The position numbers and the translations under genes were made by a program. A stretch of DNA of 64,000 nt, taken from NCBI GenBank assembly GCA_015065925.1, contig SVPL01000001.1, forward strand, positions 42,667 through 106,666, in the 5' to 3' direction. The notes under the pieces are model-generated. The model saw only the letters and a program-made list of their open reading frames with translations. It ran no database searches and was not told the origin of the DNA. Below are positions 28,635 to 38,011 of this stretch, piece by piece (position 1 is the first letter of the stretch; each line of letters begins with the position of its first letter). The stretch is from Oscillospiraceae bacterium. GTDB taxonomy: Bacteria > Bacillota > Clostridia > Oscillospirales > Acutalibacteraceae.

Positions 28635-31600
28635 TTAAATCTGGTAACCTTCCCAGCCTGCAAGATAGCGGGCAAAATAGGTAACATCTTCAAGGTTGAT
28701 TGTACCGTTTCCATCCAGATCCATAGCGGGGCTTTCTTCAATGCCTTCCCAATCTGCGACATACTGTGCAAGGGTTATAAGGTCATTAAGGTCAATCCTG
28801 CCGTCGCCATCAACATCACCCATAACAACAACTACTGCAGCCTTGGTTGTTACGGTAAGAGCCTCAGAAGCCTCACTGGCATAGGCAGTATCGGTTTCGG
28901 CTACACGCTGATAGAAGGTGTATTCGGTTTCAGCCTCAAGTCCTTCAAACACATTAGAGGTCTGCCATGTAATTCCGTCCATAGAATACTCATAGCCTTC
29001 GGTAGCAATAAGGGTTACAGAGGTTTCTGTAATTTCCTCTGCTTCGGGAGCCGCAGGAGTATCGGGAGTAAGCTTTGCTGTTTCATCGGGAGTCATAGCA
29101 GCCATAATGCCTGTGTAGTAAAGTCTTGCGGTGAAGTCATTACCGTGGTTAAGGTTGGTGTTGAGGTAATCTTCACAATTCTTGCTCTTAACAATCTCAT
29201 TGAAGATTGAGGAAAGCTTAAGAATACCTACGTTATCATCATTATCAGAGATATCTTCCATAGCGGCTTCATAGGCTAAAAGTCTTTCGGCAGGCCACTC
29301 GGTAGAGGACTGATTGGGGAACATGGGAGAATAAAGTAATACTTCCATATTATTGTTTCCGCTTGCCTCACGTGCGTTTGTAATGGTGTTTGCAATATTT
29401 GTTTTGAATGCATCTACTGCAATACCTGTGGTGCCTGATGCAGAATCGTTTACACCAAAGCCAATAAGGAGAAGGTCGGGTGTTACCTGATTGCCTTCCT
29501 CGTCCTTCCAAAGGGCAAGACGGGCGGCAATGTTCTCTGCGCCCCAAGGCGAGGATTTACCGCCAAGGGAGAGATTTTTAACATTGATTTTTGCATTGGG
29601 ATAACGGTTATTAAGCTCGGTTTCAAACATTTGTACCCAAGTAGGAGCATAGGGCGCAACATTGATATTGTAGCGAGTAATGTAGTTACCCTCGGTGTTG
29701 GTTTCGTCATAAATCTTGATATCGGGATTCATACTTGATGAGCTCCAACCACAAGAAATAGAGTCGCCGTAAACTACAATGTTAACTTCCTCACCTTTTT
29801 CAAGCTTAGCCATAACATTGTTAAGGCTTGCATACTGTGATGCGGGAGCCATTGGCTGATAACCGTCTGCAAAGGTTGTAGAGTGCTTATAGGTTACGCT
29901 GATTGCGTATTTAGGATAGGTTGTATCACCTGTAAGAACAATGTATTTGCCGTCGGTGGTGGGCCAATCGTTAGGAGTATCGGTTGTAAGGGAGGTAGAC
30001 CAAACAGGAATACGTCCACCCTCTAAACGCTTGATTTGACCGTCCTCGGTAATCTCATAGTCATAACCCTCAATGTAGTTTTGAGTGAGGTCATAAGAAC
30101 GGAGAGAAACAATTTCGTCTACAGGGTAGAGAAGCTTAACGGTATCCTTATCGGGAGTAAAGAGTGCAGTTTCGTGGTAAACTGTGTCACCCTCCCAAAC
30201 GGGTTCGCTGTAAACCTCGTGATTATTCACATTAAGCTTTCTGCCAAATTCGTCTTCGTCATAGTTGGGAAGATTTTCATCACCCTCAAAACGAACAGAA
30301 AGTGCGTTTACCTCACCTAAAATTACGGTGTAGGTGCCGTCGGTATTAGCGGTAACTGCATTGCCATTTAATGTAACAACTGCATCAGTATCCATACTGT
30401 CAATTACCTTAAAGGTGAATTCCTGACCAATATAGAGTCCGTCTAAGGAAGCGCCGATAGGCTCAATGGATGCACAGTTTTTCATTTCTACATCCATAGT
30501 GGTGGGTGTGGTTTCAATCATGGTCATATCATCAATATATGCCCAACAATTGGATGCTTTGGTATCGGCGGTCTGACCGATAACAAGGTAAACCTTGCTA
30601 AGATTCATAGAATTAAAGGTGTGGGTAACCTTTATCCAGTTTTCGCCATCGTGAAGATTTGTAATATCCTTAGAATCTAAGTAAAAGCTGGTTGCCTGAT
30701 TAAGGGGTGAGGATGAGCCTGTACCGGATGTACCTGTATTAACTGTGGTGGAGATAGCGCTTAATGCAATTGTGTTGGAAACTGCATCCTCTCTCTTGGG
30801 AGCGAAGATATAGTAGCTGAGTGCATAATCGGTATTGGGCTTAACATCAAGACCCATAGAAGCGGTCCAATAACCGTTTTTAAGGCTTACAGAATAGTTG
30901 CCGCTATGTGCTTTGGCGTTAGAGATTTTAACCTCGCCCAAGCCGTTTGAACCTACGGTGCCGCCTGCGGTCTGCTGGATTGCTTCGCCCTTGTTGTTGT
31001 AAATGGTTTCAGCGAAGGTTGCGCCTAAATAACCGGCGTTCTTGTTACCGCCGAAGTATACGCCCGAGGGATAATCGGTGCCTGTATATTTAAGAATGGT
31101 ATTATTCTCGTATCCTTCATAGGATGCGGCATAGGTTAAAAGGTTGTTGTTCTGAACCTTTGCATACATACCATCTACAGAGCCGGTAACAACTAATTCT
31201 TTGTTAGCAGAAACAAGCTCATTTTCAGCATTATACCAACCAAGGAAGGTATATGCGCCTGTTTCATAGTTAACGGTTGCGGTTTTTGTACCGGTGTAGA
31301 TATCCTTTTCTACAAAAGCTTCTACCGAAGCGTTTGCGGCGGCATCCTCTGCAAGAGCATCACCGTTTGCATCTACAAGCTTAACCCCAACGGTTTCTGC
31401 CTTTTCTTCAGCTACCAATGAAAGCTCATCGATATAATAGCCTTCACCTGCAGTAGGACATACACAAAAATAAACCTTTTCAAAAATTCCGCTGTTAAAG
31501 GTATGGGTTATTTTGGTCCATTCAGTAGCACTTAATGTAAGAGCAGATTTTTTGCTGAGTGCATAAGCATCACCCAAATTACCAACGGCAACACCCATTC

Positions 31601-34073
31601 CATTTGATAAAGCGCCACCATCAAGAGCTTCAGGGTACTGTTGGTAAGCAATATTAACCGTTGTAGCAACACCATTGTGTTTCATAGTTTTTGTAGCATC
31701 ATCGGTTAATACATAGAAAGTTAAAGTATAGTTGGTGTTGGGTTCTACATCCAGTCCGGTTACCATACTAGCCCAAGCGCCGTTTACATACAACGAGTTA
31801 CTACCACTGTAGGATTTAGCGTTTGTTACTTTTGCAGTACCTTGTTTTGTGGCGGTACCACCGTTTGAAATCTGCTGATAAGCGTAGCCATATTTATCAT
31901 AAATAACCTCTTCATAGGTTACCTTATGATAACCTGCTGTAAAGCTGGCACCCCATTCGTTAACTTCGGGATATTTTGTTATATCGCCAACTAAAAGTGA
32001 GGTGTCGTTTGCCTGACCTTCAAATGAAGCAGCACCATCTAAGATGTTTTTGGAGATAATTTTTGCATAAACATCGGCTAAATTGCCTTCATAATCATAA
32101 ACTTCATCTCTGCTTAAAAGGTTGTTATCAGCAGTGTACCAGCCTGCAAAGAGGTATGCGCCGCTTTCTTTTTCATAATCAACGCTTAAAACCTTAGAAC
32201 CGTCAAAATCCTCGATTACGGTTGTCTTAGCATAGATATTTGCGGCCTTTGCGGCATCAAGGTCAGCACCATCAGAATCTACGAATTTAACAGCAACGTT
32301 TTCGGTTGCTGTTTCCTCAGCAACAAGGCAGAGATCGTCAATCCAGAAAGTTTCGGAATCGGTAGGGGAAATACCAAAATAAAGGGTTTCAAAGTTTTTA
32401 CTGTTAAAGGTTAAGGTTATTTTCTCCCAAGTGTTAGAAACAAGCTCCTTATTAAAAACCCTGGCAAGAGCAAAAGCGTTGTTATAATCTGCTACAGCAT
32501 AACGGGATGATATGCCGGAATGGGTTACTTCACCCTGTGGAGTAAGATTCTTAGTTACACTTGTGTTTACGGTTGTTAATATACCTGTTTTTATGTTGAC
32601 AGGGGGCTTTGTGGAATCGGTATCTACACCCTTAACGTAATAAGAAAGAGTGTAATTGGTATTAGGTGTAACAGCCAAAGAAGTAACAAAGGTGTGGTAG
32701 CTACAACTTAATTTTAAGGAATTATTACCTTTGTATGCATCGGCAACTATAGCGGCAGCATTTCCGGTCATTTTTCTTGTGCCGCTTGCTACCTGAGTAT
32801 AGGCATTACCGTCTACATCATATACCGTTTCTGCAACAGTTGCGCCTAAATAACCGGCATTTGCGGCAGTACCCCATTCACCAACTGCAGGATAATCTGT
32901 GGTTGTTCCTCTAAGAGACTGAGTTCTATCAAAGCTCTCAAAGGAGCCTGCAGTATCGGTTAAAAGGTTTTTAACAATGTATTTTGCGTTATAAACATCA
33001 GTAGAATTAGCGGTAAAGGTGAAGGTTTCATCACGGGTAACAAGAACATCATCTTTATACCAACCTGCAAATACGTTAGCATCTTTGTTATAGTCGGCAG
33101 TAGCGGTTGCTGTGTCGCCTAAGCCTAATGCTAAAACCTCTTTGCCGTTTACGGTGAATTTTGCGTCGGCAAATTCATTGGTGTTTTCAAGCTTTTCGCC
33201 ATTTTTGTAGAATTCTGCTTCACCAATGGGATTAACATAGGATTTAAGGGAAATATCATCCACATACATACCCTGTTTACGGTAGTTTTTACCGTTATCA
33301 CCACTGCTTAAATTAGCGCTGTCGTGATAGATTTGAAGCATTGTGTAATCCATATCAAGAATAGAATATGTATCCTTGGTGGGCTGAGCATCTGCATTCC
33401 TGGTAGCCTTAAAAACAAGCTCCATATCAGTCCATTCGGTAGGATTGGTAAGAGTAATGTAAATTTTCTTGTCACTGGTATAGCTAACGGTGAAATTACC
33501 AACTGACTCTAAAACCTCAAGATGGTATTTGCTGTAGAAAGAATCCATAGGCATTGTACCGTCTTCGGTTTGCAAGCCTGCAAAACCAATAGTAAATTTG
33601 TTGGTAGCCTCATTTGCCTTTACCTTCATTTTGAAAGCGAAGGTGCCTTCGTCCCCATTAAAGCTAAAGCCCTGGAACAAGGTCTGATTCATTCTACCAA
33701 TGTTGTTGGTCTCATCATCAGGCTGAGCAATAACTGTGGAACAAGCGGTGAAATACTTTGCGTACTCGGTAGCCGCTGCTTTGGTTACGGTATCGGTTTC
33801 GGCATCATAAGCCGAAAGGTCGCCGTATGTAGCATAGCTTAAACCGCCTGTTGCGCGGAGCCATTTGCCATTGTTTAAAACGGATGCACTGCTTGAGCCT
33901 CTGATTGCACCCATATTTGTGCCAACGGGATTAAGTGTTGTGTTTTCAAAATCACCGTTGGAGATCAGCTCGCCTACTAAAGCTTCGGCTTGAGCTGTTG
34001 TTACTGTGAACATACAAGTAATTGTAGAAACTACCATAAGTACCGACAGTAACAATGCCAATGTCTTTTTCAT
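28635..34073 (-). CDS. Dockerin-bearing modular SGNH/GDSL hydrolase
   Basis: 1812-residue secreted enzyme. Order: signal peptide (cleavage near AQAEA), then four CBM4/9-like modules to about residue 1290, separated by InlB-type FAGWYxxD/E repeats. An SGNH hydrolase domain follows (about 1400-1680) with VYGDSISCGW (nucleophile Ser), LSLGGKSS and GFGVNDS. Its catalytic His lies in NLNHGNDF, where the usual DxxH Asp is Asn. Then come an FN3-like domain and a C-terminal type I dockerin (last 65 residues) with two Ca-binding loops, GDVDGDGRIDLND and LDGNGTINLED. SGNH enzymes of this kind are often carbohydrate esterases. The dockerin predicts docking to a cohesin scaffold. The promoter has two 21-bp upstream repeats. 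Confidence 0.88.
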   Translation of the reverse strand: MKKTLALLLSVLMVVSTITCMFTVTTAQAEALVGELISNGDFENTTLNPVGTNMGAIRGSSSASVLNNGKWLRATGGLSYATYGDLSAYDAETDTVTKAAATEYAKYFTACSTVIAQPDDETNNIGRMNQTLFQGFSFNGDEGTFAFKMKVKANEATNKFTIGFAGLQTEDGTMPMDSFYSKYHLEVLESVGNFTVSYTSDKKIYITLTNPTEWTDMELVFKATRNADAQPTKDTYSILDMDYTMLQIYHDSANLSSGDNGKNYRKQGMYVDDISLKSYVNPIGEAEFYKNGEKLENTNEFADAKFTVNGKEVLALGLGDTATATADYNKDANVFAGWYKDDVLVTRDETFTFTANSTDVYNAKYIVKNLLTDTAGSFESFDRTQSLRGTTTDYPAVGEWGTAANAGYLGATVAETVYDVDGNAYTQVASGTRKMTGNAAAIVADAYKGNNSLKLSCSYHTFVTSLAVTPNTNYTLSYYVKGVDTDSTKPPVNIKTGILTTVNTSVTKNLTPQGEVTHSGISSRYAVADYNNAFALARVFNKELVSNTWEKITLTFNSKNFETLYFGISPTDSETFWIDDLCLVAEETATENVAVKFVDSDGADLDAAKAANIYAKTTVIEDFDGSKVLSVDYEKESGAYLFAGWYTADNNLLSRDEVYDYEGNLADVYAKIISKNILDGAASFEGQANDTSLLVGDITKYPEVNEWGASFTAGYHKVTYEEVIYDKYGYAYQQISNGGTATKQGTAKVTNAKSYSGSNSLYVNGAWASMVTGLDVEPNTNYTLTFYVLTDDATKTMKHNGVATTVNIAYQQYPEALDGGALSNGMGVAVGNLGDAYALSKKSALTLSATEWTKITHTFNSGIFEKVYFCVCPTAGEGYYIDELSLVAEEKAETVGVKLVDANGDALAEDAAANASVEAFVEKDIYTGTKTATVNYETGAYTFLGWYNAENELVSANKELVVTGSVDGMYAKVQNNNLLTYAASYEGYENNTILKYTGTDYPSGVYFGGNKNAGYLGATFAETIYNNKGEAIQQTAGGTVGSNGLGEVKISNAKAHSGNYSVSLKNGYWTASMGLDVKPNTDYALSYYIFAPKREDAVSNTIALSAISTTVNTGTSGTGSSSPLNQATSFYLDSKDITNLHDGENWIKVTHTFNSMNLSKVYLVIGQTADTKASNCWAYIDDMTMIETTPTTMDVEMKNCASIEPIGASLDGLYIGQEFTFKVIDSMDTDAVVTLNGNAVTANTDGTYTVILGEVNALSVRFEGDENLPNYDEDEFGRKLNVNNHEVYSEPVWEGDTVYHETALFTPDKDTVKLLYPVDEIVSLRSYDLTQNYIEGYDYEITEDGQIKRLEGGRIPVWSTSLTTDTPNDWPTTDGKYIVLTGDTTYPKYAISVTYKHSTTFADGYQPMAPASQYASLNNVMAKLEKGEEVNIVVYGDSISCGWSSSSMNPDIKIYDETNTEGNYITRYNINVAPYAPTWVQMFETELNNRYPNAKINVKNLSLGGKSSPWGAENIAARLALWKDEEGNQVTPDLLLIGFGVNDSASGTTGIAVDAFKTNIANTITNAREASGNNNMEVLLYSPMFPNQSSTEWPAERLLAYEAAMEDISDNDDNVGILKLSSIFNEIVKSKNCEDYLNTNLNHGNDFTARLYYTGIMAAMTPDETAKLTPDTPAAPEAEEITETSVTLIATEGYEYSMDGITWQTSNVFEGLEAETEYTFYQRVAETDTAYASEASEALTVTTKAAVVVVMGDVDGDGRIDLNDLITLAQYVADWEGIEESPAMDLDGNGTINLEDVTYFARYLAGWEGYQI

Positions 34074-34142
34074 AAGTTTTCCTCCTTAATTTTTGTATAT
34101 TTTGCATACATTATTTCCACAAATGTACGCTGATACAATTTC

Positions 34143-34170
34143 ATTATACAAAACGGAGGTGCTTTTGCAA
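34143..34170 (-). promoter_or_regulatory. Promoter of the dockerin protein gene
   Basis: TTGCAA (34165-34170), 16-base spacer, TATAAT (34143-34148) on the minus strand. Confidence 0.75.
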
Positions 34171-34181
34171 TAGATTTATTA

Positions 34182-34223
34182 AAAAATGTTTATTTATGAC
34201 ATAAAAATGTTTATTTTTGACAT
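34182..34223. repeat. Two 21-bp direct repeats upstream of the dockerin gene promoter
   Basis: Two adjacent 21-base units (34182-34202 and 34203-34223), core AAAAATGTTTATTT, identical in 20 of 21 bases. They lie 11 bases upstream of the -35 and are spaced two helical turns, as expected for a dimer of an AraC-type or similar activator. Confidence 0.65.
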
Positions 34224-34230
34224 AAACCCT

Positions 34231-35574
34231 TTATTTAAGTTTTTTTAGTACGGTAGCGGCGATTTGGGTAGCGGCGCCATTGCCTGCTCCTGCATTTTCT
34301 ACAATTACAACAAAGGCGTAGGGGGTATTGGAATTGTTGCAAAATCCTACGAACCAGGAGTGAGGGGTGGATTTATCGCCCACCTCTGCGGTACCTGTTT
34401 TTCCGCAAACCTCCAGCCCCGAAAAGCGCCAGTCGCCATAGTTCTTTTTAACATTATTGCGCATCATTTGAGTTAAGGCTTCAGCATTTTCTTCGCTCAT
34501 AAGTCGGGTTGTGCTTTTAGATGCTTTTTTTACGGTGGCTCCCCCCGAGGATGTTATTTTTTTAACCAAATATGGGGTTATGCTTTTGCCGTTATTTGCA
34601 ATACCACCCATAAAGGTAAGGTACTGGAATGGATTTACGAGGTCGTTATGCTGACCTATTCCCGACCAACCAAAGTCAATATCATTGGATTTTGAAACCT
34701 CATATTTGCTTTCGGCACATTTTATGCCGTCCATTTTAAGAGTTTTGTTAAATCCAACCTTTTCGGCGGTGGCGGTAAGCTTGCTTCTGCCAAGCTCAAG
34801 AGCAGTTTGGGCAAAAAATGCATTACAGGAGTGAACCAAAGCACCGTCTAGTCCGATTTTTCCGTGATTTCCAAGACAGCTTAGCCATTCACCCGCTATG
34901 GTTACGCCCTGTTTGCAGGAAAACTGCATATCGGTTGGGTTTGAAAGATTTTCCAATGCCGAAAGGGCGGTAACAAGCTTAAAAATTGAACCCGGTGCAT
35001 AAACACCCGATAAAAGTCGGTTAACATAAACACCCTTGCCGTTGGGCTCTGTGTCACTTGCGGGGTCGAAGGTGGGGGTGCTTGCCATACAAATTATTTC
35101 ACCCGTTTGGTAGTTGTAAATTCCCACCGTGCCTGCCCTGCTTCCAAGGGCTTTGTAGGCGGCTACCGAAATATCGCTGTCTATGGTAAGCTCAATGTTA
35201 TTACCCTCGCCGCTTACATTGTAAACTCCGTTGATGGGGTCATAACCACAAAGCTCCTTTAAATATGCCGAGTGCATACCCGTAGCTACAAATCCGTTTA
35301 AATCCCCAACTGCGTGTACCGTTGCTTTTCTGATATCAGAGCTTTTGTTGTAAACTCTTTTTCCGTTTTTTGTTTCGGCTAATACAGTGCCCTTTCTATC
35401 GGTTATTTGTCCCGCCTTTGTTAAAACACCGTTGGAGTATATGTGCTTATTTGCAGGGTAGGTTGCCCAATCGTCACCTTTGGTGGCAAGTGAAAAATAA
35501 TAAAGCAATATTCCCGCGGTAAAAGCAAAAATTACAAAAAACAAAACAAAGGATCGCTTTAAAATTTTATTCAT
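34231..35574 (-). CDS. Penicillin-binding transpeptidase (PbpA/FtsI type)
   Basis: 447-residue class B-like transpeptidase that cross-links peptidoglycan outside the membrane. One N-terminal membrane helix (residues about 8-28). The active-site motifs are intact: SIFK (Ser196 nucleophile, Lys199), SCN (249-251) and KTGT (392-395). It is short, with a small dimerisation region, like PbpA proteins of the actinobacterial and clostridial rodA-pbpA pair. The start is ATG 35574, with GGAGGG 9 bases upstream. It overlaps the FtsW-like gene by 8 bases, so the pair is co-translated. Confidence 0.9.
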   Translation of the reverse strand: MNKILKRSFVLFFVIFAFTAGILLYYFSLATKGDDWATYPANKHIYSNGVLTKAGQITDRKGTVLAETKNGKRVYNKSSDIRKATVHAVGDLNGFVATGMHSAYLKELCGYDPINGVYNVSGEGNNIELTIDSDISVAAYKALGSRAGTVGIYNYQTGEIICMASTPTFDPASDTEPNGKGVYVNRLLSGVYAPGSIFKLVTALSALENLSNPTDMQFSCKQGVTIAGEWLSCLGNHGKIGLDGALVHSCNAFFAQTALELGRSKLTATAEKVGFNKTLKMDGIKCAESKYEVSKSNDIDFGWSGIGQHNDLVNPFQYLTFMGGIANNGKSITPYLVKKITSSGGATVKKASKSTTRLMSEENAEALTQMMRNNVKKNYGDWRFSGLEVCGKTGTAEVGDKSTPHSWFVGFCNNSNTPYAFVVIVENAGAGNGAATQIAATVLKKLK

Positions 35575-37213
35575 ATTCTCCATCCCTCCATTGCTCTACC
35601 TTTTGTGGATGAAGCTCCGCCGCCTTAAAGAAGGCAAGCATCATCCAAGCTGAAATAAGGCTCGTACCACCAACGCTTATAAAAATAAGGGTTACGCCTG
35701 TAAGAGGTAGCATATCAACCGAGCCGAATATATTTAGTGCAGACTGAAAAATAAGCATAGCCATAGCTCCGCCTACAGTAACAGCATCAAAAACGCAGGT
35801 TGAATGTCTGACAAGACGGCAGCCATAAAGGCAAATGGCTATAATAAAAAATGCGGCAACAAGGGCGACAATTGCGCCCCATTCTTCCCCTATTATTCCA
35901 TAAACAAGGTCTGTTTCGGCGGCGGGAATTTGGTTTAAATATCCGTTTCCGCCCCCGACGCCCAAAAGTCCTCCGCTTGCAAAGGACATCATTGTACGGG
36001 TTTGCTGGTAGCCTGTGTCACCCGCGTGTTCCCAAGCATAAAGCCACACAGAAAATCTTCGCGCTACATACGGGTAGAGCCAAATAACCCCCAAAATTCC
36101 TATGATTGCCGAGCCAAAAATTCCGCCCAAAATCAAAGGATGCTCCCCTCTGAGGGTTAAAATTACCATAAGACCTATAAAAAAGATTGCCACGGCGCCA
36201 AAATCAAGCATAATTGCAAGGGCGCCCATACAAAGGGCTGAATAAATTAAAAATTCAAGGCGTCTGACCTTGTTTTTGTGGAGCATATAAAGGGTTATGG
36301 CTCCCGAAAGAACAAAAGCCACCTTGCAGAGCTCTGAGGGTTGGAAGGAAAAACCGCCTATTTGAAGCCAATTTCGTGCGCTGTTTATTTTTGTGCCGAA
36401 AAATGCGGTAAAATATAGTAGTCCAACCGAAAGAAGCATAATTATGCGTTGAACTCTGATTAAAAAGTCTCTGTATTTTAAAATAAAGGTGAGCAGTAAA
36501 AAGGCAAAAAAGCCTACTCCATAGCAAATTAGCTGTTTTAAAAGCTGTTCGGGTAACGAACAGGCGCAAACCGCAAATCCCAGAGTAGATAGATAAAATA
36601 AGGGGATTTCAATAAGCATTTTTGCATTTTTAACAAAAAGGGATATTATAAAATAACCCCATTCAATAATAATAAGTCCCAAAAAGGATAAGGGTATGAG
36701 AATGTTTAAATTCTCTATAAACCTTAAAGAGATGGAAAGACAAACAAAAATTTGAAAAATTGTGAGCAAAAACATAGGCAAAAAGCCTTTGGGCGCTCTG
36801 CGGGAGGAAATATCCTCTATTTCTTTATATTTAAAGGTAAGGGTTTGTCCTGCTATGGTAACGGTGTCCCCATAATCCAAGGGGGCGGGACGGGTTGCGT
36901 TTTGCAAATTGATTGCAACCCTTCCCTCAAGGGGATATAATATCCAATGATTTTTTCTAAAGCTGAGTATTGCGTGGCGCTTATGTACTCCGTTTATTGG
37001 AATTATAATATCGGCAGAGGATGACCTGCCTATTATATTTTCGGCATTAAATATATCAAGGGTAATTCCATCAGCGGTAACCAAGGCGGCAAGGGGAGAA
37101 CTGGGAAATCTTGTTTTAATAAAATAATTTGTCCACGCTATGGCAATCCCCACCGAGCATAGGGCAATAATCCAACGGGCTATCATAAAAAAATATGGAT
37201 AAATTCCACTCAA
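35567..37213 (-). CDS. FHA-domain FtsW/RodA/SpoVE-family protein
   Basis: About 548 residues. A membrane helix lies at the N-terminus, then an FHA domain (about residues 50-130) with the GRSSSADI strand, the NGVHKRHA phosphopeptide-binding loop and DYGDTVTI. About ten membrane helices of a SEDS glycosyltransferase follow, which polymerise lipid II; late signatures include NGYLNQIPAAETDLVYGIIGEEWG. FHA domains bind phosphothreonine, so a Ser/Thr kinase may control this polymerase (inference). The start is probably the TTG at 37213, with AGGTGG 8 bases upstream; a GTG at 37225 overlaps the ribosome site. A consensus promoter lies upstream. Confidence 0.9.
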   Translation of the reverse strand: MSGIYPYFFMIARWIIALCSVGIAIAWTNYFIKTRFPSSPLAALVTADGITLDIFNAENIIGRSSSADIIIPINGVHKRHAILSFRKNHWILYPLEGRVAINLQNATRPAPLDYGDTVTIAGQTLTFKYKEIEDISSRRAPKGFLPMFLLTIFQIFVCLSISLRFIENLNILIPLSFLGLIIIEWGYFIISLFVKNAKMLIEIPLFYLSTLGFAVCACSLPEQLLKQLICYGVGFFAFLLLTFILKYRDFLIRVQRIIMLLSVGLLYFTAFFGTKINSARNWLQIGGFSFQPSELCKVAFVLSGAITLYMLHKNKVRRLEFLIYSALCMGALAIMLDFGAVAIFFIGLMVILTLRGEHPLILGGIFGSAIIGILGVIWLYPYVARRFSVWLYAWEHAGDTGYQQTRTMMSFASGGLLGVGGGNGYLNQIPAAETDLVYGIIGEEWGAIVALVAAFFIIAICLYGCRLVRHSTCVFDAVTVGGAMAMLIFQSALNIFGSVDMLPLTGVTLIFISVGGTSLISAWMMLAFFKAAELHPQKVEQWRDGEYE

Positions 37214-37255
37214 GGTAAACACCACCTTTTAAGAAAAATTTCAAATACTAAATAA

Positions 37256-37284
37256 ATTATAACAATAGGCTTTTGTATTGTCAA
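37256..37284 (-). promoter_or_regulatory. Consensus sigma-A promoter of the FtsW-PBP pair
   Basis: TTGACA (37279-37284), 17 bases, TATAAT (37256-37261) on the minus strand. Confidence 0.85.
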
Positions 37285-37362
37285 GAAAGGGCTATTAAAG
37301 TATTCTTATTTGAAGCAATCTTAAATGGTTGTTTTTGGGTGTTTTCAATTTTAAAGTATTTA

Positions 37363-37371
37363 TGTTATACT
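37363..37371 (+). promoter_or_regulatory. Extended -10 promoter of the sigma-factor gene
   Basis: TGTTATACT, an extended -10, with only a weak -35 (TTTCAA at 37343-37348). It lies 64 bases before the sigma gene. Confidence 0.45.
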
Positions 37372-37435
37372 ATTTTGTAATATTTACTATTTTTTATTTA
37401 CTTAATTTATAAGCCCAATATATTTATAGAAAAAG

Positions 37436-38011
37436 GTGAAGAAAACGGAAGATGCAAAAATTATAGATTTGCTATTTAAACGGGATGAAGCAGGACTAAA
37501 TCAAATCTCAAATAAATATAAAAATCTTTATAGAACAATTTTAACCAATTTATTAAACAGTAAAGAAGATATTTCAGAGTGCGAAAATGATGTTTTATTA
37601 GCAATATGGAATTCTATTCCGCCTAATCGGCCTACAAATCTTTCTGCATATGTTTGTAAAATAGCAAGAAATATCAGCATAAATAAATTTAAATATAATG
37701 CAAGAATAAAAAGGTCAACCCCATATGTGGCGGTTATTGATGAATTAAGCGAATGTATACCCGACAATTCGCCTGATAACCGCTTGGGGGAAAAGCTTGA
37801 GCAGGAAGAATTTAAAAATGTAATCTCTGCTTTTTTAAGAAGCTTGAATACCGAAACCCGTATTCTTTTTATAAGAAGATATTTTTGTATGGAAACTGTT
37901 TCACAGCTTTCTGAAAGATATGGTATATCGGAAAATAAAATTTCCGTAAAGCTTTTCAGAGCAAGAATAAAATTACATAAATATTTAGAAAAGGAGGGGA
38001 TTGAAATATGA
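37436..38011 (+). CDS. ECF-type RNA polymerase sigma factor
   Basis: 191 residues, sigma-70 family. Region 2 spans about residues 25-85 (DVLLAIWNSIPPNRPTNLSA and KIARNISINKFK). Region 4 spans about 125-185 (ARIKLHKYLEKEG at its end, helix-turn-helix around TVSQLSERYGISENKISVKL). It directs RNA polymerase to a special promoter set. The start is a GTG merged with the site AAAAAGGTGA; no better in-frame start follows nearby. Its last four bases (ATGA) overlap the next gene, a likely membrane anti-sigma factor. Confidence 0.85.
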   Translation: MKKTEDAKIIDLLFKRDEAGLNQISNKYKNLYRTILTNLLNSKEDISECENDVLLAIWNSIPPNRPTNLSAYVCKIARNISINKFKYNARIKRSTPYVAVIDELSECIPDNSPDNRLGEKLEQEEFKNVISAFLRSLNTETRILFIRRYFCMETVSQLSERYGISENKISVKLFRARIKLHKYLEKEGIEI

